A DNA stretch of 64,000 nucleotides from JAGNKE01 sp964583335 (GCA_964583335.1 CAZOVG010000001.1:62001-126000), one strand, 5' to 3'. Positions 8,455-17,208 are shown, numbered from the stretch's first letter. Notes: a model not told the origin generated them from the letters alone. Numbers and translations: made by a program.

Positions 8455-9876
8455 TCATCCCCCGGGGCGGCCCAATCTCAGGATCGTATCTGTGGTTGTT
8501 ACGTCGGCAGATTGATCCGGCGTTCTGCTAAAGCTCTCGCTCAGGCTCGGAGCCGTAAGGTCAGCCCTCGGATCGGTCAGAGAAATTCTGAAAGGATCGG
8601 GGTTTGAGAGCATGCTAAAGCGCGAGGTCGGGCTCATGCCGTTGATCGACATATCCCCGGAGAGCAGGTTCACGCGCGGCGTAGTGCCGAAATTGAAACC
8701 TGCATCGTCGCGGAAGGACGTGCGGAAAATGCTTGGAGAATTCAAGCCGAATTGGGGAGAATCAAGGCCAAGGCTGAACATATCGTCGTCCAGGAAATTG
8801 AAGCCCGGATAGGTGCCTGAACCGAGCGCTCCGCCCGTCAGTGTCGTGGCGCCCGCAAGATTTATGTCCGTGGTTGCTGGCGGCTCTGCCACTACAGGCG
8901 CGACTGTCGTGGGGGCGGGCGTTTGATCTTGCGCCACGCCCGTTCCGGCGGGTGTCGTCGTGGTGGCGCCAGGGGGTGTCGTCGTCCCTGCGGGGGTGCC
9001 GCCTGGGCCCGGTGCTTGACCGCCCGCGGCTTGCTGCTGCGGCCCGTTTTGAATGTTCTGCATAATCGATTCGAGGCTCATCTTGCCACCCGTAAAGGCC
9101 ATGATGAGCTTATTAAACATCTGCATGAGCGGGTTATCTTGCATGTTACCAAACATGCTCGACATATTACCGCCTGCCGCGTCAGGGCCGCTGGGTCTGC
9201 CGGCTCCCTGTTGGGCCTGAACCAGGGCGAGTTGCGCCAAGCCGTCCTTATTTTCTGACATAAGCTGCGCAAAGCGTGTCGCATCGGTTCCCGCCCTCTG
9301 AGCGGCGTCCTTTATAACCGTTGCGTTCTGGGCGTTCAGCTGTCCGGTCTCGATCGCACGGTCAATGCTGGCATTCACAGCGGCCATGTCGTTATTATTT
9401 ACCTGAAGGAGCGACTCATAGGCCATTTTTGAGCGGGCTTCGACCTGCGCTGCGGTCATGCCCGAGTCAATATTGTCAAGCATCGCAAGCGCTGTCATCG
9501 GGCTGGAGGTCAGATCGCGCGCGATCGTGTCTGCCATTTCCTGGCGCCTTTGAACGATCGTGTCTGCGAATTTAGCAGAGTCACCGCCTGCGGAGGTCAG
9601 AGCCTCCCTGTAAATTGTCGCCATACCTTCGGTGATGGCCCCCGCGGATTTGAGAGATTCGAGGGCTCTTAATGCTTGTTCGGGACCACCCAGATTTTGA
9701 AGCATCATTCTGTGGGATTGGAGGGCGACGTCTCGGACGTGACTATCTTGCAGTCCGCTATCCTGCCTGACGGCCATTGCCATCCGGTCGAGGCCCGACT
9801 CTGCGGGGTTGGTTGAAAGTATTTGCTGTTGGTCACGCTCTTGCGTTTGACCCTGCGCTCTCGGTTCTACCGCCAT
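8455..9876 (-). CDS. Large protein of unknown function with Pro/Thr linker
   Basis: I do not recognise this 473-residue protein. Residues 1-215 are predicted helical and rich in Gln, Ala, Met and Asp, with no signal peptide. A methionine-rich patch follows (MSSMFGNMQDNPLMQMFNKL, about 234-253). A low-complexity Gly/Pro/Thr linker covers about residues 275-345. The C-terminal 120 residues are Ser/Asp/Phe-rich with repeated NP, SP and DP pairs and look extended. The build (helical head, Pro/Thr linker, distinct tail) resembles the 401-residue protein at 52.6 kb, though I see no clear homology. It lies on the opposite strand and splits pheS from pheT. Confidence 0.75.
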   Translation of the reverse strand: MAVEPRAQGQTQERDQQQILSTNPAESGLDRMAMAVRQDSGLQDSHVRDVALQSHRMMLQNLGGPEQALRALESLKSAGAITEGMATIYREALTSAGGDSAKFADTIVQRRQEMADTIARDLTSSPMTALAMLDNIDSGMTAAQVEARSKMAYESLLQVNNNDMAAVNASIDRAIETGQLNAQNATVIKDAAQRAGTDATRFAQLMSENKDGLAQLALVQAQQGAGRPSGPDAAGGNMSSMFGNMQDNPLMQMFNKLIMAFTGGKMSLESIMQNIQNGPQQQAAGGQAPGPGGTPAGTTTPPGATTTTPAGTGVAQDQTPAPTTVAPVVAEPPATTDINLAGATTLTGGALGSGTYPGFNFLDDDMFSLGLDSPQFGLNSPSIFRTSFRDDAGFNFGTTPRVNLLSGDMSINGMSPTSRFSMLSNPDPFRISLTDPRADLTAPSLSESFSRTPDQSADVTTTDTILRLGRPGG

Positions 9877-10140
9877 TTTCAGATGCCCCTTATCAATCTA
9901 TTATCCGTTTTATGGGCTGATTTGCAGCCTCTAGTTTTATGCCCAAGTTACTTGCACTAGGGCGCAGACATGTCTCTGTCCTTATAATTAACATATCCTA
10001 ACATGGCGTAAGGGATTTTGGCAAACTTCTTGTAAACGCCGGAAAGCGCATAAAAGCCTTGGAAAATTGGCTGTTTTGGGCTTAGATAGGCACCCTAATA
10101 TTTGGATAAAACGCTGCTAGAACAGCGAAAAGGGCAGAAT

Positions 10141-12549
10141 ATGAAATTCACGGTTTCCTGGCTCAAACGCCACCTCGACACGCAAGCGGACGGGCAAAGC
10201 CTTTGCGATATGCTGACCTCGATCGGGCTTGAGGTCGAAAGTTTCGAGGATAAGGCCGCCCTGTACGCGCCTTTCAAAGTCGCGTACGTCGAATCGGCCG
10301 TGCAGCACCCGGATGCCGATAAGTTGAGGGTCTGCATGGTTAAAACCGAAAACGGGACCTTGCAGGTGGTTTGCGGGGCGCCGAACGCGCGGACGGGCAT
10401 GAAGGGGATTTTCGCGCCCGAAGGCACGTATATTCCCGGCCTTGATGTGACGCTCAAGAAGACCAAGATCCGGGGCGTGGAATCTAACGGGATGCTGGTT
10501 TCCGAGCGGGAGATGTGCCTGTCGGACGAGCATCAGGGGATTATTGAGGTCGATGAAAAATATGAGGTCGGCACGCCGATGGCGGACGTATTTGGCCTTA
10601 AAGACCAACTCATTGAGATCGGGCTGACCCCCAACCGGGTGGATTGTTCGGGCGTGCGCGGGGTCGCGCGGGACCTTGCGGCGGCGGGCGCGGGGACGCT
10701 TAAGCCTCTTGAGGCTGCCCCGGTCAAAGGCACGTTCGATTCGCCGATCAAAGTCAAGATCGAGGATGCGCAGGGGTGCCCCCTCTTCCTCGGGCGGCTG
10801 ATCAGAAACGTCAAAAACGGCCCCTCGCCCCAGTGGCTTCAGGACATGCTCAAATCGGTTGGTCTGCGCCCCATTTCCGCGCTGGTGGATATCACGAATC
10901 TCATGACGCTTGAATATGCGCGGCCTTTGCACGTGTTCGACGCGGACAAGCTGTCAGGCGATATCGTCGTGCGCGCCACGAAGGCGGGCGAGACGTTCGA
11001 CGCGCTGAACGATAAAAGCTACACGGTCACGGACGGGCTGGTCGGAATCACGGATTCCTCCGGCCTGATCGGGCTGGGCGGGATCGTGGGCGGCGTTACG
11101 ACGGGATGCGGCGAGGATACGGTCAACGTGTTCGTCGAGGCGGCGTATTTCAACCCGATGCGGATCGCGCGGGCGGGCCGGGCGATGCAGGTCGAGAGTG
11201 ATGCACGTTATCGTTTCGAGCGGGGAATCGACCCGGAGTTTACGATCACGGGTATGGAGATCGCTACACGATTGATCCTTGATCTGTGCGGGACCGATAA
11301 GTCCGAGGTCAGCCATGTTGTGACCGCCGGAGCCGTTCCCGACTGGAAGCGCACGATTAAGCATGATCCGGCGCTGGTCAAAAAACTGGGCGGCGTCGAT
11401 GTGCCCGCCGAGAAGCAGGTGCAGATTCTCGAAGCGCTCGGATTTTCGGTGAGCAAGGACGGGGCCGGGTTTGCCGTGCAGCCGCCCGCATGGCGCGGCG
11501 ATATCGAAGGCAAGCCCGATCTGGTCGAAGAGATCGTGCGGATTTACGGGTTCGAACATATCGCCCCGGTTTCCGTGCGCAGCGCGGGCGCGGTGACGGC
11601 CCCGGCGGAAACGGTCACGTTGAACCGCGTGCGGCGCGCTCGGGCGGCGATGACGGTGCGCGGGCTTGAGGAATGTGTCACGTGGTCGTTCATGCCCAAG
11701 GGCCGCGCGAAGGCGTTCGGGTCGAACGACAATCCGGCCCTTTCGTTGGCCAACCCGATTTCCTCGGAGCTGGATCAGATGCGGCCCTCTATCTTGCCCA
11801 ACCTCATCGAGGCGGCGGGGCGGAACGCGGACCGGGGTTTTGGCGATATCGGGCTCTGCGAAGTCGGCCCCGCCTTCCGCACGCAAAAGACGGGCGGGCA
11901 GGATATGGTCGCGGCGGGCGTGCGCACGGGCGCGAAGGGCGCGAAGCATTGGGCCTCCCCGGAGGAAAGCCGCGCGGTGGATGTTTATGACGCCAAGGCG
12001 GACGCGCTGGCCGTGCTGGCCGCATGCGGCGGTCCGGCGGACAGTGCGCGGGTGACGCGCGAGGCGCCGCCCTATTACCATCCGGGCCGTTCGGGCGCGC
12101 TGACGCTCGGTAAGAACGCGCTGGCCTATTTCGGGGAAATCCACCCGGCGGTGCTGGACGAGATGGGCGTCAAAGGCCCGGTCGTCGGGTTCGAGGTGTT
12201 CGTGGAGAAAATCCCCGCGCCGCGCAAGAAGGACGGCACGGCCAAGCCCCTGCTGAAGCTTTCGCCCTTCCAGCCGCTGAGCCGGGATTTCGCGTTCCTC
12301 GTGGATGCGAAGGTCGAGGCGGATACGCTGGTGCGCGCGGCGCTTTCGGCCGACAAGGCGCTGATCGCCGAGGCGCGGGTGTTCGACGTTTATACCGGAA
12401 AGGGCGTGGAGCCGGGCAAGAAGTCGGTTGCGCTGGCCGTCATCATCCAGCCCGTCGAGAAAACGCTGAACGATCAGGAGATCGAGGCGGTTTCGCAGAA
12501 AATTATTGACACGGTGGCCGAGAAGGCGGGCGGAGTGCTGCGTGGATGA
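10141..12549 (+). CDS. pheT: Phenylalanyl-tRNA synthetase beta subunit
   Basis: PheT is the beta subunit of phenylalanyl-tRNA synthetase and includes the B3/B4 editing domain that clears Tyr-tRNA-Phe. The 802-residue protein begins MKFTVSWLKRHLDT. An EMAP/OB tRNA-binding domain follows (about 40-150, CMVKTENGTLQVVCGAPNAR), then B3/B4 and B5 domains, and a C-terminal ferredoxin-fold anticodon-binding domain starting at FQPLSRDFAFLVD. The ATG at 10141 follows an AGGGCAGAAT spacer; an in-frame TTG at 10102 only adds 13 unconserved residues. The stop codon overlaps the GTG start of the next acetyltransferase gene. Confidence 0.97.
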   Translation: MKFTVSWLKRHLDTQADGQSLCDMLTSIGLEVESFEDKAALYAPFKVAYVESAVQHPDADKLRVCMVKTENGTLQVVCGAPNARTGMKGIFAPEGTYIPGLDVTLKKTKIRGVESNGMLVSEREMCLSDEHQGIIEVDEKYEVGTPMADVFGLKDQLIEIGLTPNRVDCSGVRGVARDLAAAGAGTLKPLEAAPVKGTFDSPIKVKIEDAQGCPLFLGRLIRNVKNGPSPQWLQDMLKSVGLRPISALVDITNLMTLEYARPLHVFDADKLSGDIVVRATKAGETFDALNDKSYTVTDGLVGITDSSGLIGLGGIVGGVTTGCGEDTVNVFVEAAYFNPMRIARAGRAMQVESDARYRFERGIDPEFTITGMEIATRLILDLCGTDKSEVSHVVTAGAVPDWKRTIKHDPALVKKLGGVDVPAEKQVQILEALGFSVSKDGAGFAVQPPAWRGDIEGKPDLVEEIVRIYGFEHIAPVSVRSAGAVTAPAETVTLNRVRRARAAMTVRGLEECVTWSFMPKGRAKAFGSNDNPALSLANPISSELDQMRPSILPNLIEAAGRNADRGFGDIGLCEVGPAFRTQKTGGQDMVAAGVRTGAKGAKHWASPEESRAVDVYDAKADALAVLAACGGPADSARVTREAPPYYHPGRSGALTLGKNALAYFGEIHPAVLDEMGVKGPVVGFEVFVEKIPAPRKKDGTAKPLLKLSPFQPLSRDFAFLVDAKVEADTLVRAALSADKALIAEARVFDVYTGKGVEPGKKSVALAVIIQPVEKTLNDQEIEAVSQKIIDTVAEKAGGVLRG

Positions 12550-13066
12550 TGTTTATATACGCGCCCTGCACCCGAATGATTTTCTGATTTTCCGCGCGAT
12601 GCGGATGAAAGCGCTGGAGGCGCATCTGGAGAATTATTGTGCCCCTCTGGAAACCAAGCTTTCATACGAGGATTCCGATTGGCAGTTCACGCTGAACGGC
12701 GATGGCAAGCAGGTGTTCGGTTTGTTCGACGGTATGACTTTGATCGGGATTACGGCGATTTTTACCTCGGGCGAGGATCCTTCGGGGCAAACGGGCGTTC
12801 TGGCTATGAGCTATATCGAGCCGGAATATCGAGGCAAGAATTACTCCGCGCTGTTTTATCGAGCGCGGTTTTTGTTTGCCTCCAGGCATCTGCCTTGGAC
12901 GCAGCTGACCGTTTCGCATCGCCGGGGCAATGAGTCCTCCCGCCGTGCGATCCTGCGGCACGGGTTCACTCTGACCGGCACGCGGCAGACGAACTGGAGC
13001 GACGGAACGCGCGATAAGGAATTTTTGTATATACTCGACCTTGAGGCCCTGCGGACGGCTGTGTGA
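12542..13066 (+). CDS. GNAT family N-acetyltransferase, first of a tandem pair
   Basis: This acetyltransferase of about 174 residues has the beta4/alpha3 segment SYIEPEYRGKNYSALFYRAR, where the RGKNYS loop sits at the acetyl-CoA pyrophosphate site. The ending RHGFTLTGTRQTNW is typical of GNAT proteins. I place the start at the GTG at 12542, 8 bp inside pheT, because the product then aligns from its first residues (DDVYIRALHPNDF) with the next gene product (KDFYIRALTPQDW). The two neighbours are clear paralogues from a local duplication. The substrate is unknown. Confidence 0.82.
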   Translation: MDDVYIRALHPNDFLIFRAMRMKALEAHLENYCAPLETKLSYEDSDWQFTLNGDGKQVFGLFDGMTLIGITAIFTSGEDPSGQTGVLAMSYIEPEYRGKNYSALFYRARFLFASRHLPWTQLTVSHRRGNESSRRAILRHGFTLTGTRQTNWSDGTRDKEFLYILDLEALRTAV

Positions 13067-13093
13067 TCGCCGCGCCATCGCCGGAGGTTTTTT

Positions 13094-13624
13094 ATGAGCA
13101 TGAAGGATTTTTATATCCGGGCCCTTACGCCCCAAGACTGGACCGCCTTCCGGGCGGCGCGTCTGCGGGCGCTCTCTCTGCATCCGGGGTTTTATTGCGG
13201 CACTTTGGTCGATGCGGAGCAGAGAACGCCCGAGGAATGGCAAGAGATGCTGGACGGGCACGGGAAGCAGATTTTCGGGCTGTTCGATGGCGATACTCTG
13301 ATCGGGATTACGGCCGTTTTTACCTGCCGCGAGGATCCCTCCGGCCGGACGGGCGTGTTCGCCATGAGCTTCATCGAACCGGAGCATCGCGGCAAGGGTT
13401 ATGCGGATTTATATTACAAGGCGCGGATTGATTTTGGGCTGAAGCATTTGCCGTGGACGCGGCTTTGCGTTTCCCACCGCGCGGATAACGAGCCCTCGCG
13501 CCGCGCGATCCTGCGGCATGGATTTACATTCACGGGCCGGGCGGCAAAAGATTGGCCGGACGGGAACAGGATGGATGAGTTACTGTATGAGATAGATTTG
13601 GTGAGGTTGCGGCAGGTTGAATAA
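13094..13624 (+). CDS. GNAT family N-acetyltransferase, second of a tandem pair
   Basis: This 176-residue GNAT acetyltransferase is paralogous to its upstream neighbour through its whole length. Shared blocks are GKQIFGLFDGDTLIGITAVF, SFIEPEHRGKGYADLYYKAR and SRRAILRHGFTFTGRA. GGAGG precedes the ATG at 13094. The acetyl-CoA loop (RGKGYA) is closer to consensus here than in the first copy (RGKNYS). The substrate is unknown. The pair follows pheT in a run of short gaps and is probably expressed with it. Confidence 0.86.
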   Translation: MSMKDFYIRALTPQDWTAFRAARLRALSLHPGFYCGTLVDAEQRTPEEWQEMLDGHGKQIFGLFDGDTLIGITAVFTCREDPSGRTGVFAMSFIEPEHRGKGYADLYYKARIDFGLKHLPWTRLCVSHRADNEPSRRAILRHGFTFTGRAAKDWPDGNRMDELLYEIDLVRLRQVE

Positions 13625-13629
13625 GGCTT

Positions 13630-14175
13630 TTGACTATGGATTTTGTTTTAAAATTTAACCGGGTTTGGGCGTTTCTTCTTGTTATAATCTTTGGGCTTTT
13701 TGCCTTGAATGGGACGCTTCTGCCTGTCTTCGTTGCGGCCCTCGTTTACCTTGCCGTATCATTTCTTGCTATTAGAAAAAATCGTGTCGCGGTTATTCTC
13801 GTCTTTATTTTTTCGGGTCTTTTTATGCTGCGGTGGCTGCCGATGGTAATGTTTAATTTTTACCTTATGGGTATCGACGACCCGGTTTACCTCGACTCGC
13901 CCGCCACCGGTGTTATCGTTATCATTTATGCTTTGCTCTTTGCCTTTCCGTCCGCGTACATCTTTTTCAGCGGGCTTTATCATTTTCAAACCGTTTGCGC
14001 CTCTGTTCTCAGAAAATCGTTCACGGAATTTTCAGACAAACAAAAGAAAGTTTCTTTTGTGATGCTGACTCTGGTTTCGGGCTTATCTTTTTTGGCGTTC
14101 TTTTGGCATATTCAAGCGCTCGCCTCCAAGGAGCGATTTGATTATCCCTCAGAGAAGGAGACGTTCGACGAATAA
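13630..14175 (+). CDS. AT-rich putative membrane protein, unknown
   Basis: I do not recognise this 181-residue protein. It has about five hydrophobic segments (residues 10-32, 34-47, 52-77, 92-118 and 142-163) and a charged C-terminal tail ending KERFDYPSEKETFDE. The ATG at 13636 is an alternative to 13630. Base composition is AT-richer than the acetyltransferase genes before it. It starts 5 bp after the preceding stop, so it is likely cotranscribed. A palindromic repeat follows its stop within 10 bp. No function can be assigned. Confidence 0.7.
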   Translation: MTMDFVLKFNRVWAFLLVIIFGLFALNGTLLPVFVAALVYLAVSFLAIRKNRVAVILVFIFSGLFMLRWLPMVMFNFYLMGIDDPVYLDSPATGVIVIIYALLFAFPSAYIFFSGLYHFQTVCASVLRKSFTEFSDKQKKVSFVMLTLVSGLSFLAFFWHIQALASKERFDYPSEKETFDE

Positions 14176-14182
14176 AATTAAC

Positions 14183-14209
14183 TGGATCCCCGCTTTCGCG
14201 GGGATGACA
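14183..14209. repeat. REP-like palindromic element
   Basis: The palindrome ATCCCCGC-TTTC-GCGGGGAT (14186-14205) is flanked by TGG and GACA. This form resembles dispersed palindromes seen in many proteobacterial genomes (from memory). It lacks a T-run on the + strand, so it reads better as a repeat than a terminator. I found only this copy in the window. Confidence 0.5.
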
Positions 14210-14219
14210 AAAGTGAGGA

Positions 14220-14258
14220 TTATTTCTTCTCCAACTCCTGTGCTACTGATTTTTTAAT
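14220..14258 (-). pseudogene. Duplicated remnant of the fadD 3' end
   Basis: Read on the - strand this stretch encodes IKKSVAQELEKK followed by TAA, almost the C-terminus of the adjacent acyl-CoA synthetase (VVAQELEKKS, stop at 14733). Eighteen bases are identical (14223-14240 and 14739-14756), and the next bases differ mainly by C/T and A/G transitions. The copies bracket the AT-rich gene at 14254-14730. This suggests that gene was inserted at, or recombined into, the end of fadD, leaving the old terminus downstream. Confidence 0.65.
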
Positions 14259-14730
14259 TGGTCTGGCTTATGAAGCTAGCCGTTATGTTGCTGTGATCTA
14301 TCAGCCAGCGCTCGTGGCCACTTTGAACTTCAACAAATTCATAAGACGTTCTGCCTTGAGGGTCTTGGGGATACCAATCAAAAAAATCGACAAACAATAA
14401 TTTTTTTCCGTCATAGTCTATCGGTCTGATTGTTTGTTCCTCCCATTGTTTGCCTTGGCTTCTATCGGCCTTTAGAATTTTTATTTGGTCGATGTCGTTG
14501 TTTATATTGATTTCTATAAATTCGATCGGTTTGCTTCCAAACCCCAACAAATCATATTCGCCTTTGCCCAAGGGGATCAGAACGAAGCTCTTGAACAAAA
14601 GTTTTTGTATCTCGAAAAATACATCGACTTTTGGGTCCATAATAGAGCCGATTTCTTTTGCAAACCAAGCGTTCCAGAGGTGACGCCTTAACTCATTGAA
14701 TTTAAAAAGGTGTCCCGTCAGATCGGTCAT
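14254..14730 (-). CDS. AT-rich protein of unknown function, likely acquired
   Basis: I do not recognise this 158-residue, apparently cytosolic protein. It has no signal peptide or membrane segment and is rich in Asp, Ile, Phe and Lys, with a WYPQDPQGRTSYEFVEVQ segment and a C-terminal HERWLIDHSNITASFISQTN. Its composition is far more AT-rich than fadD. It starts 2 bp after the fadD stop, and its own stop lies within a duplicated copy of the fadD terminal codons, so it looks like a recent insertion that stayed in the fadD transcription unit. Function unknown. Confidence 0.7.
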   Translation of the reverse strand: MTDLTGHLFKFNELRRHLWNAWFAKEIGSIMDPKVDVFFEIQKLLFKSFVLIPLGKGEYDLLGFGSKPIEFIEININNDIDQIKILKADRSQGKQWEEQTIRPIDYDGKKLLFVDFFDWYPQDPQGRTSYEFVEVQSGHERWLIDHSNITASFISQTN

Positions 14731-14732
14731 GG

Positions 14733-16430
14733 TTAACTTTTCTTCTCCAACTCCTGCGCCACCACGTCCTTGCGGGAGAGCTTGCCGATCATGGTTTTGG
14801 GCAGGGGCTGGTCGCGGAATTCATAGAGTTTGGGGATTTCCATCGGGGAGATTTTATCCTTGAGGAATTCCTTTAAATCCTCAGGCGTCAATTCGCGGTC
14901 TTTTTTCAGCTTGATCCAGATTTTTACGATCTCGCCGCGCGCCTCGTCGGGCAGGCCGGCCACGATACATTCCTCGACGGAGGGGTGTTTATAGACCGCC
15001 TCCTCCACGTTTCTGGGGTAGACGTTATAACCGTTGGTGATGATCATGTCCTTGATGCGGTCCACGATATAGACATAGCCGTCCTTGTCCATGATGGCCA
15101 CGTCGCCCGTGTGCAGGCGCAGATCGCCCTGCCCGCTCGGGCGCAGGACATCGGCGCTGGCGTCGGGTTTTTTCCAGTAGCCTTTCATCACCTGCGGCCC
15201 GCGTATACAGAGCTCGCCGCGTTCGCCGACGGGCATATGCGTTTTCTTGTCGGCGGGGTCGATGATTTCGATGATGGTGCCGGGCAGCGGCAGGCCGATG
15301 GAGCCGGGGCGGTTTTCGCCTTGAACCGGATTGACGCAGGCCACGGGCGAGGATTCGGTGAGGCCGTAGCCCTCGATCAATACGCAGCCGGTCTTTTTCT
15401 CGAACGTGGTCTTGACCTCCACCGGCAGCGGCGCACCGCCGGACAGGCAGCAGGTGAGCGAGGAGAGATCGTATTTGTCAACCAGCGGGGAATGATTGAT
15501 CGCGCTGTAAATCGCCGGAACGGCCGGAAAGAAGCGCGGTTTTTTCTTATGGATGACTTTCAGCGCGTCCTTGAGGTCGAAGCGCGGGAGGGCGATGATC
15601 TCAAGCCCCCTAGCGACGCTGAAATTCATCACTGCGGTCATGGCGAAGACGTGAAAGAACGGCAGGACGCCCAGCATCTTGGCCGGGACGTCTTCCAGCA
15701 TCTGAAACCAAGCGAGGCATTGTTTGGTGTTCGCGTAAAGGTTTTCATGGGTCAGCATCGCGCCCTTGGGCGTTCCGGTCGTGCCGCCGGTATATTGCAG
15801 AACAGCGAGATCGTTTTTGGGGTCGATGGGGGGCGTTTGCACGTTGCCGTCGTTGAGGATCAGGTCGTCATACCAGAGTATGTTATCGCTTTTTTGGATT
15901 TTTGCGAGGTCGCGGCCCTTGAAGGTCTGGAACAAGACGTTCTTGGGGAATGGCAGGGCCTTTGCGAAATGCGCCACGACCAGCCGCCGCAGACGGGTGG
16001 AATGGAGCATCCGGTCCATCTTTTTATAGAGGAGATCGAGGTCAGCGGTGATGATCGTTTCCACCTCGCTGTCCTCAATCAGGTGGGCCAGTTCCTGCTC
16101 GGCGTAGAGCGGGTTGAGGTTAACCACGCAGGCCCCGGTCATCAGGACCGCGTAATAGGAAATCAGGTAGTATGGGCAGTTGGGCAGGAAGATCCCCACG
16201 CGGTCGCCCTTTTTTATCCCCTGATCCTGCAATCCTTTCGCCAGACGGCGGGAGAGATTGAGCAGCGTCGCCCAGTTATAGCGGCGGCCCAGAAAATCGA
16301 AGCCGTAGCGGTGGGGATAGCGGGAGGCCGTATCCTCCAGCAGCGTGAAAAGGGGGCGCGGCTTTATATCGAAATCCCAGCTTATGGATTCAGGATAGGT
16401 GCCGAGCCAGGGGAAATCTTTCTGAGCCAT
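14733..16430 (-). CDS. fadD: Long-chain fatty acyl-CoA synthetase
   Basis: This 565-residue adenylate-forming enzyme activates long-chain fatty acids to acyl-CoA for beta-oxidation or lipid synthesis. The ATP-binding P-loop is YTGGTTGTPKGAMLTH (about residues 212-227). The acyl-adenylate motif is GYGLTESSPVACVN, the hinge motif is LHTGDVAIMDKDGYVYIVDR, and the C-terminal catalytic lysine region is PKTMIGKLSRKDV. Length and motif order fit FadD. The fadD symbol is by similarity; other long-chain ligases look alike. A gene of unknown function follows immediately downstream. Confidence 0.9.
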   Translation of the reverse strand: MAQKDFPWLGTYPESISWDFDIKPRPLFTLLEDTASRYPHRYGFDFLGRRYNWATLLNLSRRLAKGLQDQGIKKGDRVGIFLPNCPYYLISYYAVLMTGACVVNLNPLYAEQELAHLIEDSEVETIITADLDLLYKKMDRMLHSTRLRRLVVAHFAKALPFPKNVLFQTFKGRDLAKIQKSDNILWYDDLILNDGNVQTPPIDPKNDLAVLQYTGGTTGTPKGAMLTHENLYANTKQCLAWFQMLEDVPAKMLGVLPFFHVFAMTAVMNFSVARGLEIIALPRFDLKDALKVIHKKKPRFFPAVPAIYSAINHSPLVDKYDLSSLTCCLSGGAPLPVEVKTTFEKKTGCVLIEGYGLTESSPVACVNPVQGENRPGSIGLPLPGTIIEIIDPADKKTHMPVGERGELCIRGPQVMKGYWKKPDASADVLRPSGQGDLRLHTGDVAIMDKDGYVYIVDRIKDMIITNGYNVYPRNVEEAVYKHPSVEECIVAGLPDEARGEIVKIWIKLKKDRELTPEDLKEFLKDKISPMEIPKLYEFRDQPLPKTMIGKLSRKDVVAQELEKKS

Positions 16431-16631
16431 TATTTCTTCCCGTTTTTTACTATTCTAGCACACGCGTAACGTGCTCAGAAGCAAAGGTTTAAAATCATGT
16501 CGATATATCGAACAAAGTTAAGAAAAGGGTGTGGATTTGACGATTGTTTTAAGGCAATATGGATATCGACACAGTGTTCACTGCGTTTCGCTATATTTCT
16601 CGTGTTTTTTTAATCGAAGGCATTTCAGGCT

Positions 16632-17141
16632 TTGCAAAAGAAGTTCGATCAGACCTATCCGGAAGAAAACGTCTCCGTCGTCAGAATGCATCTTAAGTGG
16701 TTCAACGGGACGAAGGGGTTCGGTTTTGTGGTGCCCGAAGAGGGTAATTACGATGCGTTTCTGCATATTACGACCCTGCAAAAGGCGGGGTTGTACTCGA
16801 TCGGCGAGGGAGCTGTTCTAGAGTGCCGCGTCTTTGCCGGGCCTAAGGGGCATCAGGTGCGCGAAGTGCTTGAAGTTATCGATCAGGGCGCTGTTTCCAC
16901 CATGCCCGAGGCCGACGAGGAGAGCGGCACGGTCAGCATGGGCGGGCTTGTGAAATGGTACAAACCTGAGAAGGGTTTTGGGTTCATCATTCCTGATGAC
17001 GGCATGAAGGACATCTTTATCCACAAGACCTTGCTTGAATCCCTTGGAATCGACGAGTTAATGGCCGGGCAGCGCGTGCGCGTTACGCTTAAGGCCGTGG
17101 CGAAAGGTCGGGAAGCCGTCGATTTACAGGTTATCGGTTAG
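16632..17141 (+). CDS. Two-domain cold-shock protein
   Basis: This protein carries two cold-shock domains, the common alphaproteobacterial arrangement. Domain 1 (about 18-83) has LKWFNGTKGFGFVVPEEG and DAFLHITTL. Domain 2 (about 102-168) has LVKWYKPEKGFGFIIPDDG and DIFIHKTLL. Such proteins bind single-stranded nucleic acid and melt RNA structure. The start is uncertain. The TTG at 16632 (GAAGG 11 bp upstream) keeps the residues of the first beta-strand and natural-looking codons; the ATG at 16686 would start within that strand. The AT-rich 200-bp leader probably contains the promoter and a long 5' UTR. A terminator follows. Confidence 0.85.
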   Translation: MQKKFDQTYPEENVSVVRMHLKWFNGTKGFGFVVPEEGNYDAFLHITTLQKAGLYSIGEGAVLECRVFAGPKGHQVREVLEVIDQGAVSTMPEADEESGTVSMGGLVKWYKPEKGFGFIIPDDGMKDIFIHKTLLESLGIDELMAGQRVRVTLKAVAKGREAVDLQVIG

Positions 17142-17166
17142 CTGCCTTTGAGAAAGCATAAAGATT

Positions 17167-17190
17167 AAGGGCCCTTTCGGGCCCTTTTCT
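17167..17190. terminator. Bidirectional rho-independent terminator
   Basis: AAGGGCCC-TTTC-GGGCCCTT (17167-17186) followed by TTCT lies between the convergent cold-shock gene and prepilin operon and can serve both. Confidence 0.88.
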
Positions 17191-17208
17191 TCTTTAACGG
17201 TCTTCAGA

